Source: Lepisosteus oculatus (Eukaryota > Chordata > Actinopteri > Semionotiformes > Lepisosteidae). From it: a DNA stretch of 64,000 nucleotides. Each line of letters begins with the position of its first letter. Within the stretch, counting starts at the first letter, position 1. Below are positions 38,391-51,900 of the stretch, in pieces. The stretch spans positions 42,846,979 to 42,910,978 of the forward strand of contig NC_090704.1 in assembly GCF_040954835.1 (NCBI RefSeq), written 5' to 3'. A program made the position numbers and the translations under genes. The notes beneath the pieces were generated by a model. It did not search any database, had not been told where the DNA came from, and saw only the letters and a list, made by a program, of their open reading frames with translations.

Positions 38391-39598
38391 AAATGGTGAC
38401 TAAAATTGTTTGTAAGACTTACTTACACAGAGGATCATGGTGTTTTCTATCCTGTACTATCATGTGATTTTGAAGTTAATTCTTTTTTATTTTTAAGTAT
38501 AAATATACTCTGCCTAGTTACATATTAAATTAGAAGTATACTCATATTTATTACTAACTGCTGATGTGTTTTGAGCCATTCACTTCTGTGTTGCTTGGGT
38601 ATCCAGAAATCTTAGTCTGAGGGCAACTATATGTTACTAGAATTGTTAATGTTATTTATATATTAACCCTGCCCTGCCTCCTCAATAAAGAACTAAGTTT
38701 TTTCTCGGTATTTTCTTTGTTTATAAAACTTTTTTAATCCCTCAAATTAAGGGGCACCAGAGAAACCATCTGATGCAGTTTGTAGTATTTTCAAATCGAA
38801 AGCTTGCTTTACATTCACGGTGATGTATAAGATTAAAAATGCTGTGGATTCGATATAGAATACAGGAAAATTCCAGAAAAAGTGTGGAATCAAGTATGTG
38901 GACATTAAGATATAAAAAGAAGAAAACTGCAAAGATAAAATATTAAAAGAAGACTACTAGAAAACTTAAAGGGGCGCTTTTGAGCCGCTTAAAATAGGCT
39001 TTAAACCTGGTTACACCTGAAACAAAGATCATCCCTTTCCTTTCAGATTCGTGTTTAAACTGGATCGCCATACTCTTCCAGTTCCCGTGAAACACACGCT
39101 CTGCAAAGACTTGCCGCTCCGACTGCCGGAGAGAGGACTGTTTCCCTCCGCACGCTATTATGTAAACAGCACTGAGCAAAGTTTCCAAATGCAGCCTGGG
39201 CCCCAGAACTGGAGCGACCTGTTCCTCTGCCCAACCTGAGGGGAAATCACAGGCTCAAAGAGATGAATTCCATTTCTCTTGCCACTTACACCTCGAAACT
39301 ACCTTTTGAACTGCGCTAATGTGAATTCTTTGCGACTCGTTAGCAATCGATTTATTCTTAATAAACTTAAACTCGTTTACTTTGAATGTCCACTTGCTTT
39401 ACAGCGCCTTGACATTTTAAATGTTAAACAGCACCAATACAAAGGTACCGAATTCAACAGGGAAACGCATAAAGAGATTAGACACTCAAATTAAAAATTA
39501 CGGTTTGTATTTTGAAGTGGATTACAAAATACCCGGATCAACAAAACACAACAAACGACTTTAAAAGCCGTAGAAAGAAACTTGCTTTCGCTTTCGTG
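38391..39598. other. Intergenic DNA upstream of MAP2K6
   Basis: AT-rich until about 39000, then CpG content rises towards the MAP2K6 first exon. The short open frames match nothing known. Confidence 0.45.
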
Positions 39599-39624
39599 AC
39601 TACAGTTCCCATAACGCTCTGCGC
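39599..39624 (+). promoter_or_regulatory. ZNF143/STAF-type motif, MAP2K6 promoter
   Basis: The motif begins ACTACAGTTCCCATAACGCT and continues CTGCGC. It resembles the long ZNF143 (STAF) consensus ACTACAATTCCCATAATGC, with two or three differences. Such sites usually lie within about 100 bp of a transcription start. This one is 357 bp upstream of the MAP2K6 ATG, leaving room for a 5' UTR that includes the GA-rich stretch at 39897-39935. Confidence 0.6.
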
Positions 39625-39980
39625 AGCAGGAAGAACGTTTGTTCACACAGACTCTCACTGATCCAAGTTTGGAGCTTTCAGCTGCCAGCCAGCCTTGGCC
39701 CATCATGTAAGTGCAGCTGAGCTTTCCTTGCAGTGCAATTGCAAAATTCCCCTTTCCAGCTTGTTTTGCAAGGTGTGCATTTCTTCTCGCGCTCTCTGCA
39801 CGGAAACCTGCAATCCAGAGGCAAAAACACTCCAGTTGCATGAAGATCGGAGCCTGTATTTTGCATATTTGTTGCAAAGCAAACCACTGAAGCTCCAGAG
39901 CGAGGGAGATGGAGGGAGGGAGAGAGAGAGAAGGCAAAGTCTTTTGTGCTTCCCCTCCCCCTCATCAAAGCAAAGGGGAA

Positions 39981-39999
39981 ATGTCTCTGCCAAAGGGAG
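39981..39999 (+). CDS. MAP2K6: MAP2K6 exon 1 (19 coding bases)
   Basis: ATG TCT CTG CCA AAG GGA G codes MSLPKG plus one base, ending at the strong donor GAG|GTAAG. Joined to exon 2 it yields [15 protein letters not shown], matching the family start. It is the only plausible first exon because exon 2 has no ATG. Confidence 0.85.
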
Positions 40000-42900
40000 G
40001 TAAGAATATTAAAAGTGATCTGTGCAAAACCATCGAGATGCAATTAAGGCTGCAATCTTTGCAAAGTGCATTGCTGCACTTAAACGTCGGTTGATGCATT
40101 TTGAAGTTTGGGGATTTAAAAGGGTCAGTTGCATTTCCTGTTCAGGAGCTGCCCTTCTGCAGAGTTCCTGGTAAGACGATGCTTGCAGTAGTTCAGCTGT
40201 ATATTGACGTTATTTGCATTCTTCTTTACCAGGATTACGGGCGCCTGTCTTGCGTTTTGCACAATTGGGACTCGCGTGGTGCGTGCAATACGAATATGTG
40301 GAACGCTCTAAATAAATCTTTATACGCAAGGACCATCTTTGTACACGATTAATTTAAACTTTGCTCGACAAATGTGCTTATTTTTGCAAGATGCACTGAT
40401 TGGAAATGTACTTCCAGTGTGTATCGATAAGGATTTCGTCGGGGGAAAAAGAAACACCTACTTTAAACAGTTGGAAGTGCAACTTGCGCAAGCATCTTAA
40501 AAATAATGCATGAGTCGTTTTTCCCATTTATATCGCTAGTTTAGTGTGCGCGCAATGGAGAATTGCTTTTTGTTCTCTTTTCTGTTGTCTAAACGTCTCC
40601 TTTTCCAAGCTTTTTTTCCTGCTGTAATAAATAGGTAGACTTTCCTAAAAAAAATAACGGGCTAAAAATAGCTGGTTTGCAGTTAACGTCTACTGTTTCT
40701 AAACACTTCGAGGAATAGGCACACAAAATCGGCGTCTGCAATAAAAAATAAGCCGCAGTAATATAAATTTCCATATGCAGTATTTATTATGTACAACGAA
40801 GATTGTAATGATGGGGAAAAAACTGCAAGAAACAAGCTATGGACTGATATTTTCACAAATGCGTGGTGTGCTTACTTGCAGTGGAAATGGGCAAGATGTG
40901 ACTATGCAAAACACATCTTTGATTCCGAACAAACGGTACTGCCCTATTACTGTAATTGTTTTGTTCTGGGTTGAGCAACATGCAACGTTCAGTGTTTTTG
41001 TGGGGCTTGGGAATTTACCTGGACATTGCTCCCGGGAGAAAATAAACTCGCCTTTCAACAATAGCCTATAAACGCATGATTGAGATTTTGTATTAATTTA
41101 ATGAATTGTGAAAAAGACTTTTCTCCTTTGTGGTGATGTTAGTATTTATGTCAGTCGCCTTCTGAGGTCAGTCTGTTGCACCGTAGATATTGCACATGCG
41201 CACCTACTGTACTTCGTAGAAGTATTATTTTTTAAAAGTATTTTTACCCCCATTTCGCAGGAGGACCCGGGCGTTACGGCAAGTAGCAACAAGTGGCAAG
41301 GAGGTGTTCAGTGAATAAGCCACGGGATTGTAGCTACAGCCCATGTGGTCACATACTGTGTTAACCAGTGCAAAAGACCCAAGCACAGGATTTAAAGCCG
41401 TGCACTCAAAAGTTGTCCACCCAACTCGTGTAACAGTCGGTGCTACTGCTGTTTGCCGCACACCTTGGTTGAAAGGAATTATAGGTTTTTCTGCAATAGT
41501 TTAAAGGGTGATCGATAGCACCCCTTTAGCCACGTGCATCTCTTCTGCTATTCTAAACCGCTCTTAGGAGACAAGATAACATGTTTAGTTTATCGCTGTT
41601 GAAATACTGTAATTAATCAAGGCAAGTTATATGAAAATAACGTTCCAGTAATTTCGGACTATTCCAGTGAAGATTTCGCTTTAATAAGGGGTATTCCATA
41701 TTTTACAAAATACCTGCGGCAGTTTTCCACCGTTATTATAATAAACCCCCAAATCATTATGACTGTGTAGTTATAAGAAGTGGGCAGGTGTTTCAAAAGG
41801 CACAGTACGTTAGGAGGGTGACTGATGCACTTTTTTTTCAGAGAAATAATGCAAAGGCCTTCACAAGGTTAAAAAAAGAATAAATCTCAAGTAGGAAATA
41901 AAATATAAATCGAGGTTATTAATTCAAGCATTAAAAAGCTATTAACAATATTAACACCTTTTAAAATTCAAATACGTGGTTAGAGATGTGGCGATTAATG
42001 CCTTTTCTCTTGATTCAAGTTATCTTGATTTCTTTTTCTCTAAATGTGGCCTAATTTGATGAGCTGGTCTCTGAAGGTGGTGCTCTTGATCTGGGCGTGA
42101 TAAAGATAATAAGATTATGTTTTATTCCCCCTCATAAGATGTTGTATCTTCACATGAAGGAAAGAATGACACGGAGGCGGGTGTGGAACAATGAACTATA
42201 TATTAAAGTCAAGTTTGTTTGTACATTACATTAGACTACCGATCCGACATCTTTCTCTCACGCTCTTTTCAAGCTGTCACCAAGCTCCCCAGTTCTGGCG
42301 CCAAAACTATAACCGCCGAGTTACTCATACAATTTAGGAAAATGGGATAGAGCAATCTGATTAACTATTACTTGTAATTCCAAATAATACTTATACCTTT
42401 ATTTAGATATATATCACTTTTCTACAGTACCATTGATAGATATGGCCTTGCCACTGCGGGTCACGACACTCGACGTCGTGTAATCGTTCAAACGATGGGA
42501 GGCCACGTACTGAATGCGATTTCATGTTTTTTTTTTGAATCGCCTGGTCAAATCGGATGCTGTTGGGAGTTGTCAATAAGATTAATCTCAAGTATTTTCG
42601 CCTATTTTATTGAATTTATATAGGTGCTTCAATATCAGACGAAAACGTATGTAATGAGCCTTGGAAAGATTTCTCTGCTGTTTAATTGCGTTTACTATTA
42701 GGCGTAACGTTACGTGTAACGGCTGTACTAAAATGCTTTCAGGTATGACGGCGCGCACATCAAATGTGTAATTTAGGCAGAAACGTAAATTAATTCAGTT
42801 TGTCAAAAGATAATCGTGTATCCTTTCTTGTCTGTTCTTAACCGATGCCCGAAGACGACAAACAGCAGAAACCAGGGAATGAAAGCTTTACTGTAAAGAT

Positions 42901-45900
42901 CCATGTAATGTACGTCTTTGTTACATCTGTTCACGTAATGCACGCTTTTGATGTCGTACAAATTCACCAGCGCAATCTGCGATTTTCGGAGTCTGCAGGT
43001 ATTTGCACGTTATGCAGTCAGTCCTGAGGAATCTGCGTGGAGATTGCTTAGGAGATGTGCTTTTATACATCATTTCAACCATCTGTACATGAATTGTAGG
43101 GCACTTGTTTTGCAAAAGGACAAACATTTAGGAATTCGTCCCCCCCCATTTAGAAACAGTGTTGGACTAGACAAGACAATTATGGTAGTCTTTATACTTG
43201 TTTTAATACAGGAGAGAAGAAGACTCTGGACATGGTGTGGATTTGTGTCTGACACACTCTTGGCATATATGAAGTAACATTAACACTGGAGCTCTTACAG
43301 CTCTTGCTTCTTCTGACCTATTGTCTCCTGAACTGCAGCCTGTTGGAACCAATGTGTTCAATTCACTGTTGCCTTTTCTGCAACCCAGTGCTCTCTAACC
43401 ACTGAACTGCACAATTGTGATGTTTGTCATGCAAATCACCTCTGTTTCAGCTGCAGAGATCCTAAATCCCCCCTTTTCCACTGGCCCATTGTTGACCATG
43501 CCCCCGGTCTATAGCCATTTTCTGCTGCAATAACAGTAGAATTGTTAAGTGTATTGTCCTGGTAATCCAGGAGATACCTCCTGGTTTGCGTATGCTAAGC
43601 AGGCTGTGGACCCCAGGGTGCAAAGTGGCATGGCAGTGGTTGCATCTATGTGCAGCACTAAGGGATATAGAAAACTCCGAAGAAAAACAGACATGCAATC
43701 AAAATGCCTACTCTATGTGCAGGGATATGGGCATTTGACAAACTACCCAGTGTCTGATTCTAATGATCAGTTTCTCTTGCGATGTGATATAGACAGCTGC
43801 AGTGCTTCGACTCTTCAGTGGAACATTTTGTCTACAACATTGATATGTAAAGTTGTTCACTTTCATATTTTAATCAGATAGAGGTTTGGCAGAAAGCATT
43901 CTAAAATGGCTACGATCCAGTGTTCCCTCTCTTTTTAGCGAGAACTGGGGTGATGGGGAAGGACACTCTGGTTCCTTTTTGTTCTGTCCTTGTTAAAGCG
44001 CTTTCAATATTAAAAAAAACAACATTTTTCATGTTAAATAATGTGGTTACTTAGAGACCTGAACAAACATGAAAATAAATATTGAAGTTGCTAATTAATT
44101 GAATTGATTAATTGAATATTTGCAGTCTATATTGCACTATCTTGCTCATTACTGGTACAAAGCAGGTGAAAAGGAAGTAGGTTGTCAGTGGCTGGTTTAA
44201 AACCACTTGTTGATGCACCAGGATGGAAGATGAACTTTGTCCTGTTGCTCTACCCAGGCAATAAATAACGCAGTCTTGATGTCTAGTGTAGATTCAGTTT
44301 AGACTGTTTTAATGTCACTGTTGGGCAAGCTGTAATTCACAGTTATGTTGATGGCTTCTTCTAGCTATACAGGAAGAGGGCAGATTTTCTGATATGTTTT
44401 GTTGTAGAACTTGGTAGAAATGTGGAGCTATATGTTGTGACAACCGGATTGCAAGCAGCATCCCAACACATTTTAACCAGTGTGTATCAATGGGAGAAAA
44501 TACATTTTTTCCATAGTTAACAGTGTGTCTTAGCACCTCCAATGTGTTTATTCTTCCTTAAAAACACTGTGGAATAGAGTTCTGAAAGGCTCATCCTAAA
44601 GAAATAATAATCAAAATAATTAGGAAAAAAAAAACTGGTCTGAAGCTCTTCTGAATTTAAGACAAGCTTCAAAACACACTCAGCTAATGGTTAATACTTT
44701 ACCCCCAGTCACTTCCTTTTATTTTAAGGAATGTTCACAACACAATACTGCTGCTGTACTTCATTAAAATCTGAAAGGCGAAGCAGGGTGTGAGCTAATG
44801 TCCTCCCCTTTCCTAAAGAAATATCTTAACAGCTCTATCTAAAGGGTCTGAAGTCTTTGTTTGCAGTATTTTGGTTTTATATTGAAGAGCTGTGTGCTTT
44901 GTGTTTTGAAGCAGTATTGCAGCACAAACGTTTGACTTGTGCAGCATGGTAATGTATTGAGTCTGACAAGGTACGAAGCAATAAAGCCGAGCACTTTGAT
45001 CCAGCTGAAACACTGGTAGCACGCCCAATAGTTACTAGTGTAATTCTGGAGGTCCACATTAGGAAAGTGTCAGAACTCAAAGGGTTATTTTCACCCATCT
45101 CTGAATCATCCTCCAAACAGTCCTGGAATTCCATTGAAACATTCTCGAAATTCCTGAAATTCTGAGCTGAGTAGCGGCCAGTACTGGCCTGGAGAGGGGG
45201 AGAGGGCAGGGACTCTTTAAAGGGAAGGAGTCTGGATTGGTTCTAGGCGTGGGAGAGACAATGTTTGATGAACCAATGCCAGGAAACTAAATGATCCAGC
45301 AGACAGAACTGGCTGAATCAAGGCCCTGTTTTTCTCATTACCAGAGACAGTGCAGCAGTTTCCTGCTGCTGCAGCATTGCTGTGAGGGGATAGCCATGTT
45401 CCCTGGTCTGCTCATCATAGCATTTTACCTGAATGGCTGTCTATGATCCCTTCAGAAACACATTTTCTGTATATTTCTCTTTTTAAAATGAATAGCATAT
45501 GCATTGTACAGCAAGTGTTCTAGGTTTTAAAACATATTTTCTGTATTGAAATATGAAATATCTGCTTGAACACTTGCAAGGATCGCTGAATGGCATTTAT
45601 TTCCAAGCAGTGTCATATTGTTGTTTGCCATCTTGGAATAAAAATATTCTCATGCTTACGATGGAGAAAGCAATTTTTAGGAACACATATTGCGGAGCTG
45701 ATATCTAAGAGTGCTAACTGGAGGAAAACTAAAGACTAAAAAGTATTAATTACCTGTTGCATTTCATTTCTTACAGAGACTAAAGAATAATTAGAGAATA
45801 AATAATAAAGAGATGTCCTGTTTGTAAAATGTGTAAATTCGGTCTCCTATTACTAAATGAAAATATTTTTTAAAAAGAAGTGATTTAAAATATTTGATAC

Positions 45901-48900
45901 CGTTTTTTTGCACCATTTGTCAGACCTGTTCTGTTAGGTCCTCTTAAAGCACACTTAGGTTAGTGTTCCCATAGGTAGATTATGTAATCCTTGAATTGAT
46001 TTCTTTCTCTGTAGTTAAGCATGTTATACGATTCTTGCCTAGCTTTGCAATGCTATGAGAGTAGAGGGATTTAATGTTTTCTCAGGTCACCAGCAGTGTC
46101 CTGCAGCACTCTTTCAGCTTTTAGAGTGCCTGCAAGGTCTGTTCACTTTCCCCAGTGGGTTCTTTTTTTTTTCCCAGTTTAAATGACCTGTTGTGGGAAA
46201 CAAAAACTGAAGGAATCCCAGTGTCCTGTAGCTGTATGTGTCTGCTGTGTGTTTTGATGGTGTTAAAGTCATGGTTCCAGTGAGTGGCATGATGTAACCT
46301 CTTAGGATGAAAGCTGTTTGCTGTTCCTCTGAACGTGTTCCATCTTGTCTTGAAACATGAGGCAGTGAAGTGTGGAATTTGGAAAATTCCTGTGAGTGCA
46401 GTTAGCCATCCGGCAGAGGGAGGGAAGGGTGGTGTTTGAGTAGGCTGTGCGCAGTTAGTGCTGTTGAATGCCAATTATCTTGTAATTATATGTATTGGTT
46501 AGTTACCAGTGCTTTTTTCACTGCATCATTCATCCCCCCCAAGAGTCATCGTGTGGCTGTGAACCTTCTTGCCAGCTCTGGGATAAACTGAAGAAAGAGG
46601 TGGCGTTGAGCATCTGTCTAGAAACTCAATTAAGGGACATTTCACGGATTCGAAAAATAATAATTCCTGTCCGTAAAAACGCATGCCTCCGCAGGTGATC
46701 ATGTGGAACCCTGTAAATAATGGGACCGAAAGGGATGTGCTGTTTGTGTCTGCACAGTAACTTACAGAAGTTTCTGTCAGAGATATAAAAAAGTGTAACA
46801 TTACACGTGTTCTTTTCAATATGCCCTTGTGACTATCAGGAACAGGAGGCTACAGGGTCCATGTGGCCAGTAATACCTCTTCCTGATGGCAAATTGGGAG
46901 TTTGCTCTGCAGTTATCTAGAGCACCCTGACACACAATAGCCTTCAAGTTATTGCTAATAGCACATTTATGGAGGAAATTACTGGCTAGGATGTTGATGC
47001 AAAGCATTTAATCAGCACAGAGGGTCTTGCACCACTCATTTTTCAAGCCCTGATGGGACTGGTGGGTCTTTGCATGCTCCCTGGTACTGTATAACTGATT
47101 CCAGATTGTACATGGCGGAGACATCTCATTGATGGCCTTGGCAAGGTGTGTATGTTGTGCTGTTGGAAGTCCTTAAGCGTTGCATTGTATTTGTTCTTTA
47201 CTTGACCAAGTTGTCTTCTGTCAAAAATCTCGTAAAGGTCAATTAATTCATTTCAGATTGATATTAGGATTTTTATTAGGTTTAACGTTTCCGATGTAGG
47301 GCTTTGTGTGGCAGGCAGAAAAGAGGGTTAGGGCTTTCCCAAGGGCTCAAGTACATTTTTTACTGTTGGACTGTGATGTACCAGATGAATGTCAGAGATC
47401 ATAGCCAATAGTGCAGAACAACAGAGTGCTTTAATTACTTAAACTACAATCTATGCAAGTTGCATACCTATTTCTAATTAGTATTTAGTATTTATGCAAG
47501 CCTAAGTTGCATAATTATTTATAGGCTCTGCGTTTTGGTTTTCATTTCATGTAAATATACGGATGCCTGAACTATCAAGAATCGTGTACTTGCATGGAAC
47601 TATTTCTAAGTTGTTAAATTGTTCGATGTGTGTGGGGGGTGAGGAGTGGGGGTGTAAGATATGCTGGGACACTGAATTGATGTCCTCTGGCTTTAATTAC
47701 TTAGTATTTAAAATTGAACAGAAATGTGTCCTGGATGTTATGCAAATTAATTGAAAAATTGGTTTAATATCCACACACTTGACTGATTTTGTTCCATGAA
47801 GGTGTGAACACTTGGGTTTTTTTCAATAAAAAAGCACAGACCTGCAATACAGGCTTGTTTCATTGTGTTTTCATTATGGAGCCCTACTCTTACTGGGTTT
47901 CTCTCTTCTTCTTCGGCAGGCAAGAAGAAGAACCCAGGTCTGAAGCTCTCTAAGGAAGTGTTTGAACAGCCTCCTGCTCCTGCAGCGTAAGACCCCTCTT
48001 TAGGTTTTAAGTACATGTCATGTATAGCTAATACAAGAATTTGTATAATCATTTAATATACACATAATTTGTTTAATAAATGTCATGTTTTATTTATTTG
48101 TATAGGTAGATCATAGTTTACAGGTTTGTTATGCCTGTTATACAGTCCCAGTTATACAGTTTCTTGGAGTGCCATAGGCAGTTCTATAGAGCCGTAGACA
48201 TTTTGTACAAGTATGGGGGTGGGGTTTTAAGTTATTTATTATCCTCTTGGAAATGTTTGTGTAACCTTGAAGGCCTGTCCTAATGGTGTGGGTAACAAGC
48301 ATGCTGACACACATGCTTTGGACCAAAGCAGAGGGGCAGTTACTGTGTTGTATTTCTTTATAGTGAGTAAGGGGGCAGCAGACAATACCAAGGGACTGGT
48401 CTTCTGGTCTCTTTTCCAAGGTATTACAGGCTACACAGCAGCCCTTTTTGGGCAGAATGGATAATTTTAACTGTGCTTTCCTTCCCCAGAGCACCAAGAG
48501 ATTTGGATTCCAAAGCCTGCGTGACCATTGGGGAGAAGGTATGATTCCTTCCATGCCATTTTCTAATTCAAATTAAAACTCAATAAACTTAATTCAAACA
48601 TCAAACTAAATGGAAACCCCATTTCTGAGCCACCTGTTTCTCCCCCCGCAAAGTTTTTTATTATATCATAAAATAGAAAAAATGATTTTTGGCATACAAA
48701 GCACAAAGGAATGAACTGGAGTTCCATGATCTGCTTCGTTGATCGATTACATGTTGGCAATGGGTTTGTGGAATGGCCAAAAAATGGGAAACATGACAGG
48801 AAATGAATGGTCAAGGTTAGAACAATAAGATTTTTATTATGGCTTCAATAAGCCATCAAGTGGGCTGGATGTCAGTCCGCAGCCAGGAGGACTAACACAG

Positions 48901-51900
48901 TGGGAACATACTCTTGTTTGTACTGTATGTGGTCACAACTGTGTCCTCCAACTCTACTGTGCATTTTTTGTATGCCTGAACACTCTCACTATAAAGAAGT
49001 GCCATATGAAGAGCCCGCAATTTAATTTTGTTTCCTGGAACAGTATTGGCAAGCATTTTATTATAATTTTTACTTCTGTGTTTAGGGCTTGATGCATAAA
49101 AACCTCATCACCCCTGTTCTAAAGAGCTCTGCTCAAATTAAACATTTTTCAGTAATAATGCTCTGCTGATCTCTAATCCAAAACTGAAGAGCGCTGATTA
49201 TAGGCTGACAGGAATGTTCTTTATTCCTTTCGGTTTCTGAGCAATAAAAATATTTATCTAAAACTCATCAAATAAATGGAATTTTCCATGGGCAAAAACA
49301 AAGACTTCAGCAGTTGGTTTTTTATACAATTAGCTCAAATTCAGCATAACCACAGCTATTTTTTTAAGGTTAAAAAAGTTCTGATTTTTTTTTTTTAGTC
49401 TTTGTGGAAATTATCGAAAAGCCTGGACTGTTGTTGACAACACTCTGTTCAATACTGCTTTTTCCTGCCCCTTCTGTTCTGAATAAGTCCTGTTGCATCC
49501 GTTTGGTACAATGTATCCAGTGTCAATGAAAATCCAACCAAATGTTCTTCGAGCTGAATACTCATCAATGCACTGTAACGTTACTAACAAGTTGGGAGTG
49601 AAATAAAATTGCTTTTTTAATTTTCAAAACAAGTCAGATCTTGTGGTTCAATCCTTGCAAAGGCGAAGCCTGCTGTTGTGGACTTCTGAGCCAGCTGTCT
49701 GTCAGTGACTATTCCCTGTGTTTGTAAGTACAGTCTGGGGTCTCTCTCTCTCGTCAGAACTTTGTGGTGAAAGCCGATGACCTGGAGCAGATAAGCGAGC
49801 TGGGCCGAGGGGCTTACGGAGTTGTGGACAAGATGAGGCATGTGCCCAGCGGCCTGATCATGGCGGTGAAGGTGAGGGAGGCGTTCTCCACATGGAGTCC
49901 GAGAGAAACTGGCATAAGGACGCGTGCCTTTGAGTTGTGCTCCTTTGCACTGTAAAAGGCTTCCAGCTCTTGTCAGAATCGCGGATTTGCATGCCCAATT
50001 TTGTAGTTCTTAATTGTAAAATAGCTCACTATACTGCTGGCTGCAAATCTCATATCCACATGGGAAGCAGATACATGCGTGTTCTTCTGCAGTCTGCACT
50101 CTGCATCGCCAGTTACCGTTTTTCACACTGAGAGTTCCCCAGTGCCTGCACAGGAGACTTGGCACCACTTGCAAGAGTGATTTAGCCCTTCCTGACGTCA
50201 CTGCAAGCTGACAGTTGCTCTGCAAGTCCCGAGGGCGATTTTTGCAATCAAGCCAACAGGGATATCATGACCGCCTGAAGTCCATTGGAGGTCGGAAGAA
50301 TTTGGCCAATGGAGAGCACCTGCTTGAGGAATCCTGGTCCTCCTCTGCTAATGACAGCCCAGGCTTGAACCAGTAACCTTTACTGCATGAACCACTGGCA
50401 ACACCTTGAGCAGAGCTTTTCCAAAATCCGCAAATGTGCTTGCAGGTGGAGGAACACCGAGCACATATCCTGCTGGGTGCAGGAATAAGCTTGAATCCAG
50501 GATGTAAATGATGGCAGAAGTCAGACCTTGGTAGGGAAGATCATAAGTACATGGACTTTTTTGTCCACTTTTTAATACAGTAGTTGTTTATAAAATGCAA
50601 GGGGTAGGCTGTAAAGCCTACATGCAGTGATCCCAACTGGTAACACTGATAAGTCATTAACTCTGATCAGTGTTCAGGAATAAAGAACAGCCGATAGGTA
50701 TTACATGTTTTCAGTGCACAGTCATTAAGTACCATTGTTCATCTGCTGGTGGGCTGATTAATTTACACATTAATTGCTGGGTGTACTGCTTAATTTACAT
50801 GTTAATTCCTTTCAGTTTAAGGGCAATTTTAAATTCAGGTCTTGCCTCATGGTTTCAGGGTGAGCATGGAGTTAAGCAGTTACTCTGACTGAGACACTTG
50901 CTACCGTCCAGCGACGATGCCGACTTGACTGTTTATGTCCCAGCTTCCCTGGCTGCTACTTTTAACTCACACGTGTCATGAGATGTTTTGGAAATTCTCC
51001 TGTTATTTTATTTTCTTCTCGTTCTTTTGAAGTACTTTAAGAAGCTGGCTGTGGAGCTTCAAGCTGGTTTCCCAGAAAACAACAGTTTTGTGTGATCAGT
51101 CCCATAGTGCAGCCATCTGAGCTGGAGCCCTGGAAGAATTAGCCAGCCATATACTGATACCAATACTGTACCCATACATCCCCTCAGATTCCTGTCTTTT
51201 TAACTTTTCATTTGACAATGAAGGGATTTACAGGTAGAATATATACAAAATAAAATACTTTCCTGCTTTCATCTTTCTTTTTAGAATTGTATTTATAATT
51301 AACATTTGCATTATGCCAGCTTACCTATGGAAATGGCCAGCACAAATACAAAAATAACCAAAAATTCACAAAAATAATTACTTCATCCCCTTTCATAGAA
51401 CCAAATCTGGTCTCAGTGGGGCCACAAACCCAATCCAGGCTTCTTAATCCTTGAGGCTCTCTGCTCTGTGTCCGTGTCCTCAGAGAATCCGAGCGACTGT
51501 GAACACCCAGGAGCAGAAGAGACTGCTGATGGATCTTGACATTTCCATGCGGACAGTGGATTGTTTCTACACTGTAACCTTCTATGGTGCTCTGTTCAGA
51601 GAGGTATGATGTCATCTAAAGGGTCTATATGTGGTAGTCCTATGAGTAATAAAGTAATTGACTTGTCATAGCTCAGAGAAGTAGAATAACATTCGATTGG
51701 TTCAGGGGCTTTGCTGCGTCTGCATGCGTAGGCTCCAAAGGAACAAGTAATACTGTAGGTTAATTCCCTGCTGGAAAGAGAAGAAAGAAAACGCAACGTT
51801 TCGGCCGTGGAGGCTGTGAGCACACCTGAAGAAGGCTCCACAGTCGAAAGATTGTGTTTTCTTTCTTCTCTTTTCAGCAGGGAATAAACCTGTTACTTGT

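Noticed and set aside
39491..40043. Overlapping open frames around the MAP2K6 promoter and 5' UTR
   Set aside because: They arise from GA- and CT-rich low-complexity sequence and share no similarity with known proteins.
43320..43460. Possible antisense tRNA-like sequence near AACCCAGTGCTCTCTAACCA
   Set aside because: It resembles part of a SINE head, but the rest does not match either SINE type in the window and no cloverleaf forms.
50210..50430. Possible antisense tRNA or SINE around AGGCTTGAACCAGTAACC
   Set aside because: A B-box-like string can be read on the minus strand, but no A box at correct spacing or cloverleaf could be drawn.
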